From assembly GCF_001424585.1 (NCBI RefSeq), contig NZ_LMPJ01000008.1, positions 186,001 to 250,000 on the forward strand: a stretch of 64,000 bases of DNA, in the 5' to 3' direction. This DNA comes from Chryseobacterium sp. Leaf180 (lineage in GTDB: Bacteria; Bacteroidota; Bacteroidia; Flavobacteriales; Weeksellaceae). Positions 18,698 to 26,615 of the stretch are shown in pieces; within the stretch, counting starts at the first letter, position 1; each line of letters starts with the position of its first letter. The notes below the pieces were generated by a model that was given only the letters and a program-made list of their open reading frames with translations, had not been told where the DNA came from and did no database searches. A program made the position numbers and the translations under genes.

Positions 18698-18726
18698 AAA
18701 ACTCATCTTTCGGGATGAGTTTTTTG
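18698..18726 (+). terminator. Rho-independent terminator after dsbD
   Basis: Stem AAACTCATC/GATGAGTTT with a 6-nt loop is followed by a T-tract, 22 bp past the dsbD stop. Confidence 0.88.
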
Positions 18727-18865
18727 CATTTAAATATAGATCTGTTATACAAACCATCTATTAAAATAAGTTAAATGCTGATTATTTAAAAATAAGGAAT
18801 GTTTTTTGCTGCCGATTTTATATGTAAAACACAAAATTCATTACAATAACTTAAATCCAGAAATC

Positions 18866-19393
18866 ATGGCAGAAATCATCTCAAACGAAAAAAGCAAAGG
18901 CAAAGGCAAAGGTACTTTAAGCAGAAAAACTGTTCGGATCGATATGACGCCGATGGTAGATCTCGGTTTTCTACTGATCACATTTTTTATGTTCACCACC
19001 AATTTTACCAAACCTAATGTGATGGATCTTGGTTTGCCCGCAAAAAGTGAAGTTCCTCCGAACGCAGTAATAAAAGATAAAAATCAGATCACGTTTATTT
19101 TAGGCAAAGACAATACGGTTTTTCACCATCAGAGTAATGCAAATGATCTCACTGCAGAAAATCTGAAACAGACCGATTTCAGCGGTTTGAACATCGCCAA
19201 AACAATTGCAGCTGCACACAAAAACGCACCAAACCCTGATATTTTCACCGTGATTATTAAGCCGACAGATGATGCAACTTATAAGAATTTTGTAGACATG
19301 CTAGACGATATTTCATTATCTAAAAAAGAGCGCTACGGCGTCGCAGATCTCAAACCATGGGAAAAGAAGATTTATGAAAACATGAGTAAATAA
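18866..19393 (+). CDS. exbD: Orphan ExbD biopolymer transporter
   Basis: 175 residues from the ATG at 18866 (MAEIISNEKSK); an earlier in-frame start at 18806 adds an unlikely hydrophobic leader. The helix segment RIDMTPMVDLGFLLITFF and the following KPNVMDLGLPAK match the ExbD at 3144-3713 almost exactly, as does VIIKPTDDATYKNFVDML near the end. No ExbB or TonB gene is adjacent. It is transcribed alone between two hairpin terminators. It may exchange into the main ExbB complex or serve an ExbB encoded elsewhere. Confidence 0.92.
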   Translation: MAEIISNEKSKGKGKGTLSRKTVRIDMTPMVDLGFLLITFFMFTTNFTKPNVMDLGLPAKSEVPPNAVIKDKNQITFILGKDNTVFHHQSNANDLTAENLKQTDFSGLNIAKTIAAAHKNAPNPDIFTVIIKPTDDATYKNFVDMLDDISLSKKERYGVADLKPWEKKIYENMSK

Positions 19394-19400
19394 ACCTTGA

Positions 19401-19428
19401 GAGCATTTTTAAAATGCTCTTTTTTTTA
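19401..19428 (+). terminator. Rho-independent terminator after orphan exbD
   Basis: GAGCATTTT/AAAATGCTC hairpin followed by eight or more T, directly after the exbD stop. Confidence 0.88.
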
Positions 19429-19430
19429 TC

Positions 19431-19438
19431 TATATTTG
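19431..19438 (+). promoter_or_regulatory. -7 promoter element of the 19458 lipoprotein gene
   Basis: TATATTTG, a perfect TAnnTTTG, ends 19 bp before the ATG and lies just behind the exbD terminator. Confidence 0.6.
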
Positions 19439-19457
19439 AGCAAAACTATAGCCTTTA

Positions 19458-19967
19458 ATGAAAAATATTTTTGCCCTTTGCTTTGCTTTTGCACTTGTCA
19501 TTTCATGTAATAAAAAGGAAACTTCCGCAGTTGAAAATAAAACCGACAGCACAAAAATTGTAGATTCAATCAACGCTGCGCGCACAAAGATTAATGACAG
19601 CATAAAATCTGAAAACCGCTTTAAAAGCCTCAGCGGAAATCACCGTTTTTCGTTCCAGTCACAAAATTCAAAAGCGATTTCAGGAATGGTAAAATTTGAG
19701 AAAATCGGTGGTGAGCGCGACAATTACAACATTGAAGGAAGCATTAACAGCGGCAGTAATTCTGTTAAAATAAAAGGTTTTGCGCAGGCAGTTTCAGACC
19801 GACATATTAATTTTACCGGGGAAATCATACAGAAAATTTCCGGGGACAAGCCGTACACGAGGAAAGGTACCAAAACTTTTCTTTCTAAAGACGGTGGCAA
19901 AACGTACCGACTTCAGGATATGGTAAACGGTGCAGGTTTTGTAGATTATATTGACATACATTTTTAA
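19458..19967 (+). CDS. Small lipoprotein, function unknown
   Basis: 169 residues. The lipoprotein signal ends in VISC with Cys17 as lipid site. A polar Lys/Ser/Asp linker follows, then a beta-rich region (HRFSFQSQNSKAISGMVKFE, YNIEGSINSGSNSVKIKG, INFTGEIIQKISG). No named domain was recognised. It begins a three-gene plus-strand run with the hydrolase (10 bp gap) and patatin genes, so an outer-membrane or periplasmic lipid-related role is possible but not shown. Confidence 0.75.
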   Translation: MKNIFALCFAFALVISCNKKETSAVENKTDSTKIVDSINAARTKINDSIKSENRFKSLSGNHRFSFQSQNSKAISGMVKFEKIGGERDNYNIEGSINSGSNSVKIKGFAQAVSDRHINFTGEIIQKISGDKPYTRKGTKTFLSKDGGKTYRLQDMVNGAGFVDYIDIHF

Positions 19968-19977
19968 AAAAATCATC

Positions 19978-20760
19978 ATGCTCTATTACGAGAAAAAAGG
20001 CAGCGGGCCAGAAACTTTGGTTTTGCTGCACGGTTTTATGGAAAACAGCAGCATTTGGGATGACATGGAATCTCATCTTTCTGATGATTTTAAACTGATA
20101 AAAATTGATCTTCCAGGCCACGGAAAATCAGAGAAGATTGCTGATGTACAAACCATGGAAATAATGGCGGAAAAAGTTTTGGAAGTTTTGGAAAAGGAAA
20201 ACATCGGTCATTTTCATCTTTTGGGTCACTCAATGGGCGGTTATGTATCGCTCGCTTTTGCCGAAAGATGGCCTGAAAAACTAAAAAGTCTGACTTTATT
20301 TTTCTCCACTTTTTTAGCGGACGACGAAGAGAAAAAAGAACAGCGCAGGAAAAGTTACCGCATCATTAAGGATTCTTTCGCGCACTATGCAAGAGCAGGC
20401 GTTCCGAATTTATTTAATCAAAACGAACGTGATATTCTGGAAGGAAAAATAGAAAAAGCGATGAAAATTGCCTTATCTACCGATAATTTGGGAGCTTTGG
20501 CGAGTGTAAAAGGCATGGTTGAACGAAGTGATAGAAAAGATGTCATGGAAAAGCTGGAATCGAAAATTTTGATCTTGGCAGGCAAACACGATAATGCTGT
20601 GAAAACCGATCAGATGATGAGCAATCTTCCCGACCGAACCAACATCAAGTCTTACATTCTAGACTGCGGACACAACGGTCACTGGGAAAAACCAAGCATT
20701 TGCGCAGAAATCATCAATACCGAACTTCTTCATCACCTTCCAAAAAAGTTTGTGCTATAA
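19978..20760 (+). CDS. Alpha/beta-fold hydrolase
   Basis: 260 residues from the ATG at 19978; an earlier start at 19951 would overlap the lipoprotein gene. LVLLHGFMENSSIW forms the oxyanion HG motif. DLPGHGKS follows, then the nucleophile elbow GHSMGG with Ser85, and the terminal HNGHWEKP carries the catalytic His. It is an esterase- or lipase-like enzyme without signal peptide. It ends immediately before the patatin ATG, suggesting coupled expression with a second lipid-directed hydrolase. Substrate unknown. Confidence 0.9.
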   Translation: MLYYEKKGSGPETLVLLHGFMENSSIWDDMESHLSDDFKLIKIDLPGHGKSEKIADVQTMEIMAEKVLEVLEKENIGHFHLLGHSMGGYVSLAFAERWPEKLKSLTLFFSTFLADDEEKKEQRRKSYRIIKDSFAHYARAGVPNLFNQNERDILEGKIEKAMKIALSTDNLGALASVKGMVERSDRKDVMEKLESKILILAGKHDNAVKTDQMMSNLPDRTNIKSYILDCGHNGHWEKPSICAEIINTELLHHLPKKFVL

Positions 20761-21564
20761 ATGGGATTTTTTTCGACGAAAAAAAAGAAACCAATTATCG
20801 GTCTTACCCTATCCGGCGGCGGGATGCGCGGTGTGGCTCATATTGCTGTCTTAAAAGCGTTGGAAGAATACGGTCTGAAACCTGATATTATTTCAGGTAC
20901 CAGCGCAGGTTCGATCGTTGCAGCTTTTTATGCCTTCGGTGTCAGCCCAGATAAGATGATGGAAATTGTAAGGAAAACCACTTTCTTTTCGCGTACTCTT
21001 CTTAAATTTTCCGGAAACGGGATTTTCAGTTCAAAGTTTGTAATGAAACTGCTTACCGATTATTTCCCGGAAGATGATTTTAAAATTTTGAAAATCCCGG
21101 TTTATGTCGCGGCTACCGAAATGACTCATGGAATCGTTGATTTTTTTTCAGAAGGTGAACTTTTTGCGCCGCTGCTCGCTTCAGCAAGTGTTCCGTTTAT
21201 TTTTCCGCCGGTGAGAATTGACGACCGCGTTTATGTTGACGGAGGGGTCTTAGATAATCTTCCTATCGAACCAATTATCGATAAATGTGATTTCCTGATC
21301 GGTTCTCACGTCAATTCTATAAGCTATGATCCGCTGGAAAACATGACTCTAATGAAAGAATTTGACCGTATACTCCACCTTGCGATTGCAAAATCTGTTT
21401 ATTCTAAAGCGAAATCTTGCGACATTTTTCTTGATCCGCCGAAAATGACGAAATTCAGTCTCTTCAATAAAAAATTTCTTGATAAAATGTTTGCTGAGGT
21501 GTACGATTATACCTGTAGAGAACTGGAAGAAAAAGGGTACAGAAAAACTTCAGATTCAGTTTAA
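20761..21564 (+). CDS. Patatin-like phospholipase
   Basis: 267 residues. The oxyanion-hole motif GGGMRG is at 19-24, the nucleophile in GTSAG at Ser48, and the catalytic Asp in VDGG at Asp160, completing the Ser-Asp dyad of the RssA/patatin family. There is no signal peptide. The start codon directly abuts the stop of the hydrolase gene. Its stop codon shares the palindrome TTAA with the stop of the convergent DHH gene. A role in membrane lipid turnover is likely from the family. Confidence 0.93.
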   Translation: MGFFSTKKKKPIIGLTLSGGGMRGVAHIAVLKALEEYGLKPDIISGTSAGSIVAAFYAFGVSPDKMMEIVRKTTFFSRTLLKFSGNGIFSSKFVMKLLTDYFPEDDFKILKIPVYVAATEMTHGIVDFFSEGELFAPLLASASVPFIFPPVRIDDRVYVDGGVLDNLPIEPIIDKCDFLIGSHVNSISYDPLENMTLMKEFDRILHLAIAKSVYSKAKSCDIFLDPPKMTKFSLFNKKFLDKMFAEVYDYTCRELEEKGYRKTSDSV

Positions 21565-22571
21565 AAATCTTCTCCGGAAACAATTTCTTTAAATCTTGTC
21601 ACCGTATCATCAAGTGACAGATCAGATCTTCCGCCGGCTGCGTTAATATGACCTCCACCACCAAAATATTTTCTGGAAAACTGGTTGACATCAACATCAT
21701 CTTTACTTCGGAACGAAATTTTAACAAAATCATCATAAAGATCTTCCATAAAAAACGCCGACATTCTCACGCCCATCAGACTCATTCCGTAGTTTACAAA
21801 ACCTTCGGTATCGCCTTTCTGGAAGCCAAATTCCTGCAGTTCCTTCCTTGTCAGCGTAAGCACAGCAACTTTACAATCCTTTACCACTTCAATACGGCCT
21901 AAAACCAGAGATAGCAAATGTAATCTTGACACGGTATTTGTATCTAAAGTATTCGCTGTGATCATCGCGGGATCTGCACCTTTTTCAATCAAATTAGCAA
22001 CAATTCTATGTGTCGTTGCGCTGGTCGAACGGAAACGGAAACCTCCGGTATCCGTCATAATTCCCGTATAGAGACATTCTGCAACATCCTGATTCACGAG
22101 ATTTTCTTCTTCCATCGCTTCGATGAAATGATAAACCATCTGGCAAGTCGCCGGGATGACCGTATCTGAATACACATAATCGAAATCTTCAGGCTGCTGG
22201 TGATGATCAATCAGGATTTTTTTACCGCGCGCTCTCGTGAGCCAGTCGCCGACAAGACCGATACGCGCAGGAGAATTGAAATCTAAACAGAAAATAACAT
22301 CTGCTTCCCAGATCATATCTGAAGCAAGTTTTCTCTTATATTCTGCGATAACTGTTTTTTTTGCCTCAGGCATCCATTTCAGAAACTTCGGAAAGTCATT
22401 TGGCGTGATAACCGTGGCATCAATTCCTTTGGTTTTCAGATAATGTTTTAAGCCGAGTGTAGAGCCAATCGCGTCGCCGTCTGGGTTGTAGTGCGTGAGA
22501 ATCACGATTTTATTTTCCGGAACGAGGAGCTGATTGATTTCTAAAATTTCGGCTGGTGTAAACATTTTCAT
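21561..22571 (-). CDS. DHH-family phosphoesterase (NrnA-like)
   Basis: About 336 residues from the ATG at 22571 (22565 is also possible). The longer start at 22619 lies upstream of a -7 element (TATCTTTG, 22585-22592) and is rejected. The DHH motifs are present: NPDGDAIGS, CLDFNSPARIG and IDHHQQ. The C-terminal DHHA1 domain ends with the GGGGHINAAGG RNA-binding motif. Family members degrade nanoRNA (oligoribonucleotides) and dephosphorylate pAp. Convergent with the patatin gene. Confidence 0.93.
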   Translation of the reverse strand: MKMFTPAEILEINQLLVPENKIVILTHYNPDGDAIGSTLGLKHYLKTKGIDATVITPNDFPKFLKWMPEAKKTVIAEYKRKLASDMIWEADVIFCLDFNSPARIGLVGDWLTRARGKKILIDHHQQPEDFDYVYSDTVIPATCQMVYHFIEAMEEENLVNQDVAECLYTGIMTDTGGFRFRSTSATTHRIVANLIEKGADPAMITANTLDTNTVSRLHLLSLVLGRIEVVKDCKVAVLTLTRKELQEFGFQKGDTEGFVNYGMSLMGVRMSAFFMEDLYDDFVKISFRSKDDVDVNQFSRKYFGGGGHINAAGGRSDLSLDDTVTRFKEIVSGEDF

Positions 22572-22584
22572 TAATTTTGAAAGC

Positions 22585-22592
22585 CAAAGATA
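22585..22592 (-). promoter_or_regulatory. -7 promoter element of the DHH phosphoesterase gene
   Basis: TATCTTTG on the minus strand, 14 bp before the preferred ATG. It supports the shorter start. Confidence 0.55.
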
Positions 22593-22740
22593 GAATTTTT
22601 CCAGGGAAAGAAACCGCACGTAGGGTTTAAAACTTACACGAAATATTCAGCTTTAAGCAAAGCAATTTTTAAGCTTAAGCAATAAGTCAGGCTGAAAAAT
22701 CAAACATTGCATTTTTTGAAAGTTTTATTAATGATAATTT

Positions 22741-22770
22741 TTGCACATAATAAAATATTACATATATTTG
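22741..22770 (+). promoter_or_regulatory. Promoter of rpmH (-33 and -7)
   Basis: TTG at 22741-22743 (preceded by a T-run), a 19-bp spacer and TATATTTG at 22763-22770. This is a near-ideal Bacteroidota housekeeping promoter, 44 bp before the rpmH ATG. Confidence 0.8.
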
Positions 22771-22814
22771 CAACCTGAAAATTAATAGATAATTACGACT
22801 AAAATATATTAGTA

Positions 22815-22973
22815 ATGAGTAAAAGAACGTTCCAACCATCAGAAAGAAAGAGAAGAAACAAACACGGTTTCAGAGAAAGAATGTCTACGCCAAACGGAAG
22901 AAGAGTTTTGGCAGCCAGAAGAGCGAAAGGTAGAAAAAGCCTTACCATCAGCTCTGCTCGTGCTAAGAGATAA
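22815..22973 (+). CDS. rpmH: 50S ribosomal protein L34
   Basis: 52 residues, very basic. The hallmark [19 protein letters not shown] is followed by [14 protein letters not shown], the L34 core, then a short C-terminal extension ([11 protein letters not shown]). L34 is a structural protein of the large ribosomal subunit. It is a single gene with strong promoter and terminator; the usual neighbours dnaA and rnpA are not in this window. Confidence 0.97.
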   Translation: MSKRTFQPSERKRRNKHGFRERMSTPNGRRVLAARRAKGRKSLTISSARAKR

Positions 22974-22996
22974 TTAATCGTACACGATATACATAG

Positions 22997-23024
22997 AATG
23001 CCTGAAGTTTTTCGGGCATTTTTT
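22997..23024 (+). terminator. Rho-independent terminator after rpmH
   Basis: A stem AATGCCTGAA/TTCGGGCATT (one G-T pair) with a 4-nt loop is followed by T residues, 23 bp after the rpmH stop. Confidence 0.85.
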
Positions 23025-23117
23025 GTTGTTAAAGTTTATTAAATTCTTAGAATTTCCCGCGAATTTTTCTATTTTTAAACCTGAAAAAGAATTTTCATTC
23101 TTTCATAATCTTACACT

Positions 23118-23828
23118 ATGCCACACACTCATATTACGGGAGACAGTATCATCAATCTGCAGAATGCAAAGATTGCCCAGAAAAACTTTACCGTACTTTC
23201 TGATGTTAATTTAAACATTAAAAAAGGCCGTTTCTGTTATCTTATTGGGAAAACTGGCTCTGGGAAAAGTTCTCTTCTGAAGACCATTTACGGTCATATT
23301 CCGTTGGTTGGCGGCAAAGGCGAGGTGGTGGGTTTTGATCTTGCAAAACTCCGTTCTTCTGAAGTGCCGAGTTTGAGAAGAAAACTGGGAATCGTTTTTC
23401 AGGATTTTCAATTGCTTTCTGACCGTACAGTTGAGAAAAACCTAAGATTTGTACTGGAAGCGACCGGCTGGAGCGACCGGCAGAAAATTGACGAACGCAT
23501 CAACGAAGTTTTGAGCAGCGTAAATATGAAAAGCAAAAAGCATAAAATGCCGCACGAACTTTCCGGAGGTGAGCAGCAACGTGTGGCGATCGCACGCGCG
23601 CTACTCAATCATCCTGATTTAATTCTTGCGGATGAGCCAACAGGAAATCTCGACCCTGAAACTTCAAACGAAATTATGACTTTGCTGAAGCAGGTTGCAA
23701 TGGACAATCATGCTGCGGTAGTAATGGCGACGCATGATTATCATATGATTCAGAATTTTCCCGGTGAAGCGATCCGATGTGAAGACGGCAAAGTTTCGGT
23801 GCTGAATACGGCAGAACTTTTCGAATAA
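23118..23828 (+). CDS. ftsE: FtsE-like ABC transporter ATP-binding protein
   Basis: 236 residues. Walker A GKTGSGKSS, Q-loop VFQDFQLLSDRTVEKNL, signature ELSGGEQQRVAIARALL and Walker B LILADEPTGNLDP are intact. The length and the Q-loop sequence fit FtsE, which with FtsX controls peptidoglycan hydrolases at the division septum. No ftsX is adjacent; the neighbour trmN6 is convergent. The stop lies one base from the trmN6 stop. The alternative is a generic LolD/MacB-type ATPase. Confidence 0.85.
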   Translation: MPHTHITGDSIINLQNAKIAQKNFTVLSDVNLNIKKGRFCYLIGKTGSGKSSLLKTIYGHIPLVGGKGEVVGFDLAKLRSSEVPSLRRKLGIVFQDFQLLSDRTVEKNLRFVLEATGWSDRQKIDERINEVLSSVNMKSKKHKMPHELSGGEQQRVAIARALLNHPDLILADEPTGNLDPETSNEIMTLLKQVAMDNHAAVVMATHDYHMIQNFPGEAIRCEDGKVSVLNTAELFE

Positions 23829-23829
23829 A

Positions 23830-24525
23830 TTATCCTTTAAATACATGAAACTCTCTGGTGAGTTCGAGATATTGGTCTGAGTATTTTCTTGGACTTTTTT
23901 CTATCACAAAATCAGTTTCAGAATATTCTTTTCGCTCAGGAGAAAATTCCAGGATCAGCCGTTTTAATAAGCCGTTTTTGATCCCGTAAATGTTCACTTT
24001 TGCATTTAAAAATAATCTGTTTTCCAAAGACATTCTTGTAAAATACTCTCCGGCTTCAGCAGGAATTATTACAGAGAATACTCCCTTTTTATTTAAAAGC
24101 AACGATGATTTTTTAATCAAATCATTAAAGCTAAGCTCAATTTTCTGACGCGCCAGTTTATCCTTTGTGGAATCTGACGCTTCAAAATATGGCGGATTTG
24201 AAACAATCAAATCAAATTTTTCATCAGATTCAAAAGTTTTAAAATCACTAAGCAAAGCGTTTAATCTCTCCGAAAACTGTGAATTTTGAAAATTTCTTGC
24301 AGCCAATGTTTTCGCTTTCTGATTGATATCCAAACCCAAAAATTCTGCTTCTGAGTTTCTCTGCGCCAACATCATTGAAATCAAACCCGTTCCTGTCCCA
24401 ACTTCGAGAACATTCATAGCATTTTCAACATTTGCCATTGCACCAAGCAATACACCGTCTGTCCCTACGCGGAAAACTTCGGGCGACTGCTCTATTTCAA
24501 AATGTTTAAATTTAAACGGTTTCAC
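23830..24525 (-). CDS. trmN6: tRNA1(Val) (adenine(37)-N6)-methyltransferase
   Basis: 231 residues, starting with GTG at 24525. The KPFKFKHFEIEQ opening matches the TrmN6/YfiC family. SAM motif I is VLEVGTGTGLISMMLAQR and the N6-adenine methyltransferase motif is NPPYF. It methylates A37 of tRNA1-Val. The GTG overlaps the TAG stop of the sensor kinase gene (TAGTG), so translation is probably coupled. Confidence 0.92.
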   Translation of the reverse strand: MKPFKFKHFEIEQSPEVFRVGTDGVLLGAMANVENAMNVLEVGTGTGLISMMLAQRNSEAEFLGLDINQKAKTLAARNFQNSQFSERLNALLSDFKTFESDEKFDLIVSNPPYFEASDSTKDKLARQKIELSFNDLIKKSSLLLNKKGVFSVIIPAEAGEYFTRMSLENRLFLNAKVNIYGIKNGLLKRLILEFSPERKEYSETDFVIEKSPRKYSDQYLELTREFHVFKG

Positions 24526-25979
24526 TACGTATTGACAGGAAAAGTAATGGTAAATGTTGAGCCTTTGCCGATCTCAGACTGCAGAGAAATCTGTCCGCGG
24601 TAATCTTCTACCATCTTCCGTACCATCGAAAGGCCAAGTCCCATCCCACTGTTTTTCGAGGTAAAATTAGGTTCAAAAATACGCTCAAACATTTCAGGGG
24701 AAATACCGATTCCGTTATCCTGAACAGAGATAATTACTCTTCGCTGATGCTGTTCAATATCAATATTGATCATTAGATCTCGGTCATCACATTTTGCCTG
24801 CTTGGCATTAGTTACGAGATTTGTGATGATTCGCGAAAGATAAATTTTATCCATATTCAGCTGAATATCATTTCGGTTGGTATGAACAAGAATTTGATCA
24901 TCATTGAAAACGCGGAGAATATCCGCAACTTCGCTATTGATATTTAAAAGCTCATTATGTTTCTCCGGAAGTTTGGCAAACTCGGAAAAAGCAGACGCCA
25001 CGGTTGCAATCACATCTATCTGATCAACCATGGTTTTACTCATTTTTTTTACTTTGTCATGTATTTGAGGATCTTGCGAATCAAATTTCCTTTCAAAATT
25101 CTGAATTGTGAGCTTCATCGGCGTAAGCGGATTTTTCACTTCGTGAGCCACCTGTTTCGCCATTTCTCGCCATGCCTCTTCCGAAGCTTTAAATCTCAGA
25201 CGTTCTTTTTGATCCTGAATCTGCAGAATCATTCGGTTGTAAGCTCTCGCTAATGCATTGAGCTCATCATTTTTATAATATTTAATGGGGCGCATCTCGT
25301 TCTCAAAAAGCGTGATACGTGTAATCATGTCAGAAAATTTCGTGATATTTTTCGCCAGATTGTTTGATGTTACCCAACTCAGCCAAATACTAAACAGAAT
25401 CAGAAAAATGTCTACAATAAGAATATAGATTGCATATTCGTGCAGAACATCCATATATTCAGATTCGTTGTGGTAAAGTGGTATATAAATAATGCCAACT
25501 GGCTCGAGCATATTATTCTTAAGCAAAAGATAAGATGAAGTATATACTGCATCTTTTTTTTCGTCGTATCCACGCACATCAAAACGCGCTTTCTTGCTCA
25601 GGATTTTATTTACTATAGAAAGCGGAATTTTTTGTTGGGAAATAAATTGAGAATCTTTGTTGGAAAATAAATAATTGCCTTTTAAATCATAAATGATAAT
25701 ATCATGATGATTAATATCTGCAATTTCAAAAATTTTATTTGATAAGGCTTCCTTTAAATCTTTAGTCGAAATACTTTTCCTGCTCAGAGCATAATCAAAG
25801 TAAGCCATCACCGCATTGGTTTTTTCCTGCATGTCGATGCGGCTTTGCTTGAGAGAATTGTTCCGGAGAACGAAATACGGAACGAGAGAAGATGCCGCAA
25901 CACTTAAAAGGCACATAAATAAAAACCCGAAAAATACCCGGTTTCTTAAACTGTAGCCTTTATATTTATTGAATGACAT
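24525..25979 (-). CDS. NtrY-like sensor histidine kinase
   Basis: 484 residues. TM1 is at about 15-36, a periplasmic sensor region spans about 37-180 and TM2 lies at about 181-202. A HAMP linker is at about 203-255. HisKA carries HEVKNPLTPMKL with phospho-acceptor His279, and the HATPase domain has N- and G-boxes (NLVTNAKQA, DNGIGI, GMGLGLSMV). The HEVKNPLTP form resembles NtrY/PAS-type nitrogen kinases. No response regulator gene is adjacent. It overlaps ribE by 14 bp upstream and trmN6 by 1 bp downstream. Confidence 0.93.
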   Translation of the reverse strand: MSFNKYKGYSLRNRVFFGFLFMCLLSVAASSLVPYFVLRNNSLKQSRIDMQEKTNAVMAYFDYALSRKSISTKDLKEALSNKIFEIADINHHDIIIYDLKGNYLFSNKDSQFISQQKIPLSIVNKILSKKARFDVRGYDEKKDAVYTSSYLLLKNNMLEPVGIIYIPLYHNESEYMDVLHEYAIYILIVDIFLILFSIWLSWVTSNNLAKNITKFSDMITRITLFENEMRPIKYYKNDELNALARAYNRMILQIQDQKERLRFKASEEAWREMAKQVAHEVKNPLTPMKLTIQNFERKFDSQDPQIHDKVKKMSKTMVDQIDVIATVASAFSEFAKLPEKHNELLNINSEVADILRVFNDDQILVHTNRNDIQLNMDKIYLSRIITNLVTNAKQAKCDDRDLMINIDIEQHQRRVIISVQDNGIGISPEMFERIFEPNFTSKNSGMGLGLSMVRKMVEDYRGQISLQSEIGKGSTFTITFPVNT

Positions 25980-26565
25980 TTTCCTTCCCGATTAGTTTTG
26001 AAATATACTTTCCAATGATATCAAATTCTAAATTCACTTGATCGCCAATGTTCAGACTTTTCATGTTGGTAAACTCCCATGTATAAGGAATTATCGCCAC
26101 AGAAAACTCAAAATCTCCGCTTTTCGCTACTGTTAAGCTAATGCCATTCAGCGTAATCGAACCCTGCGGTACGGTGATAAAATTTCCGTATGTATTGTAT
26201 TTTACAGTAACAAAATAGCTGCCATCTTTGTTCTCAATATCAGTTATTTCTCCGGTTGTATCTACATGACCTTGTACGATATGACCGTCCAGCCTGCCAT
26301 TCATGATCATACAGCGCTCGAGATTTACCACGCTTCCCACCTTCCATTCGCCTAAACTTGTTTTATCTAAAGTCTCCTGAATTGCGGTAACGACGTAGCG
26401 GTCACCTTCAGTTTTCACCACCGTAAGACAGCAACCATTGTGCGCGAGACTCTGATCGATTTTTAATTCTTTGGTGAAAGGACAGCTTAAAGTAAAATTA
26501 ATATTGCTCCCGTCACGCTCGATATTTTCGATAACTCCCACTGCCTCAATAATTCCTGTGAACAT
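25966..26565 (-). CDS. ribE: Riboflavin synthase, alpha subunit
   Basis: 199 residues with two lumazine-binding repeats, each beginning with a GxxE-type segment: MFTGIIEAVGVIE at the start and GHVDTTGEITDIE near 97. The repeats carry the HNGCCLTV and LNGISLTV substrate loops. It converts two 6,7-dimethyl-8-ribityllumazine molecules to riboflavin. It heads a ribE-kinase-trmN6 operon and is divergent from pdxA; its promoter overlaps that of pdxA. Confidence 0.96.
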   Translation of the reverse strand: MFTGIIEAVGVIENIERDGSNINFTLSCPFTKELKIDQSLAHNGCCLTVVKTEGDRYVVTAIQETLDKTSLGEWKVGSVVNLERCMIMNGRLDGHIVQGHVDTTGEITDIENKDGSYFVTVKYNTYGNFITVPQGSITLNGISLTVAKSGDFEFSVAIIPYTWEFTNMKSLNIGDQVNLEFDIIGKYISKLIGKENVIQ

Positions 26566-26577
26566 ATTATTTTTTGC

Positions 26578-26585
26578 TAAATTTG
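26578..26585 (+). promoter_or_regulatory. -7 promoter element of pdxA
   Basis: TAAATTTG, 31 bp before the pdxA ATG. It faces the ribE -7 element only 14 bp away. Confidence 0.6.
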
Positions 26586-26599
26586 TAGATTATAATCTT

Positions 26600-26607
26600 C
26601 AAAGATA
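26600..26607 (-). promoter_or_regulatory. -7 promoter element of ribE
   Basis: TATCTTTG on the minus strand, 35 bp before the ribE ATG. The two opposed elements cannot be occupied by RNA polymerase at the same time. Confidence 0.55.
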
Positions 26608-26615
26608 ATCAAAAA

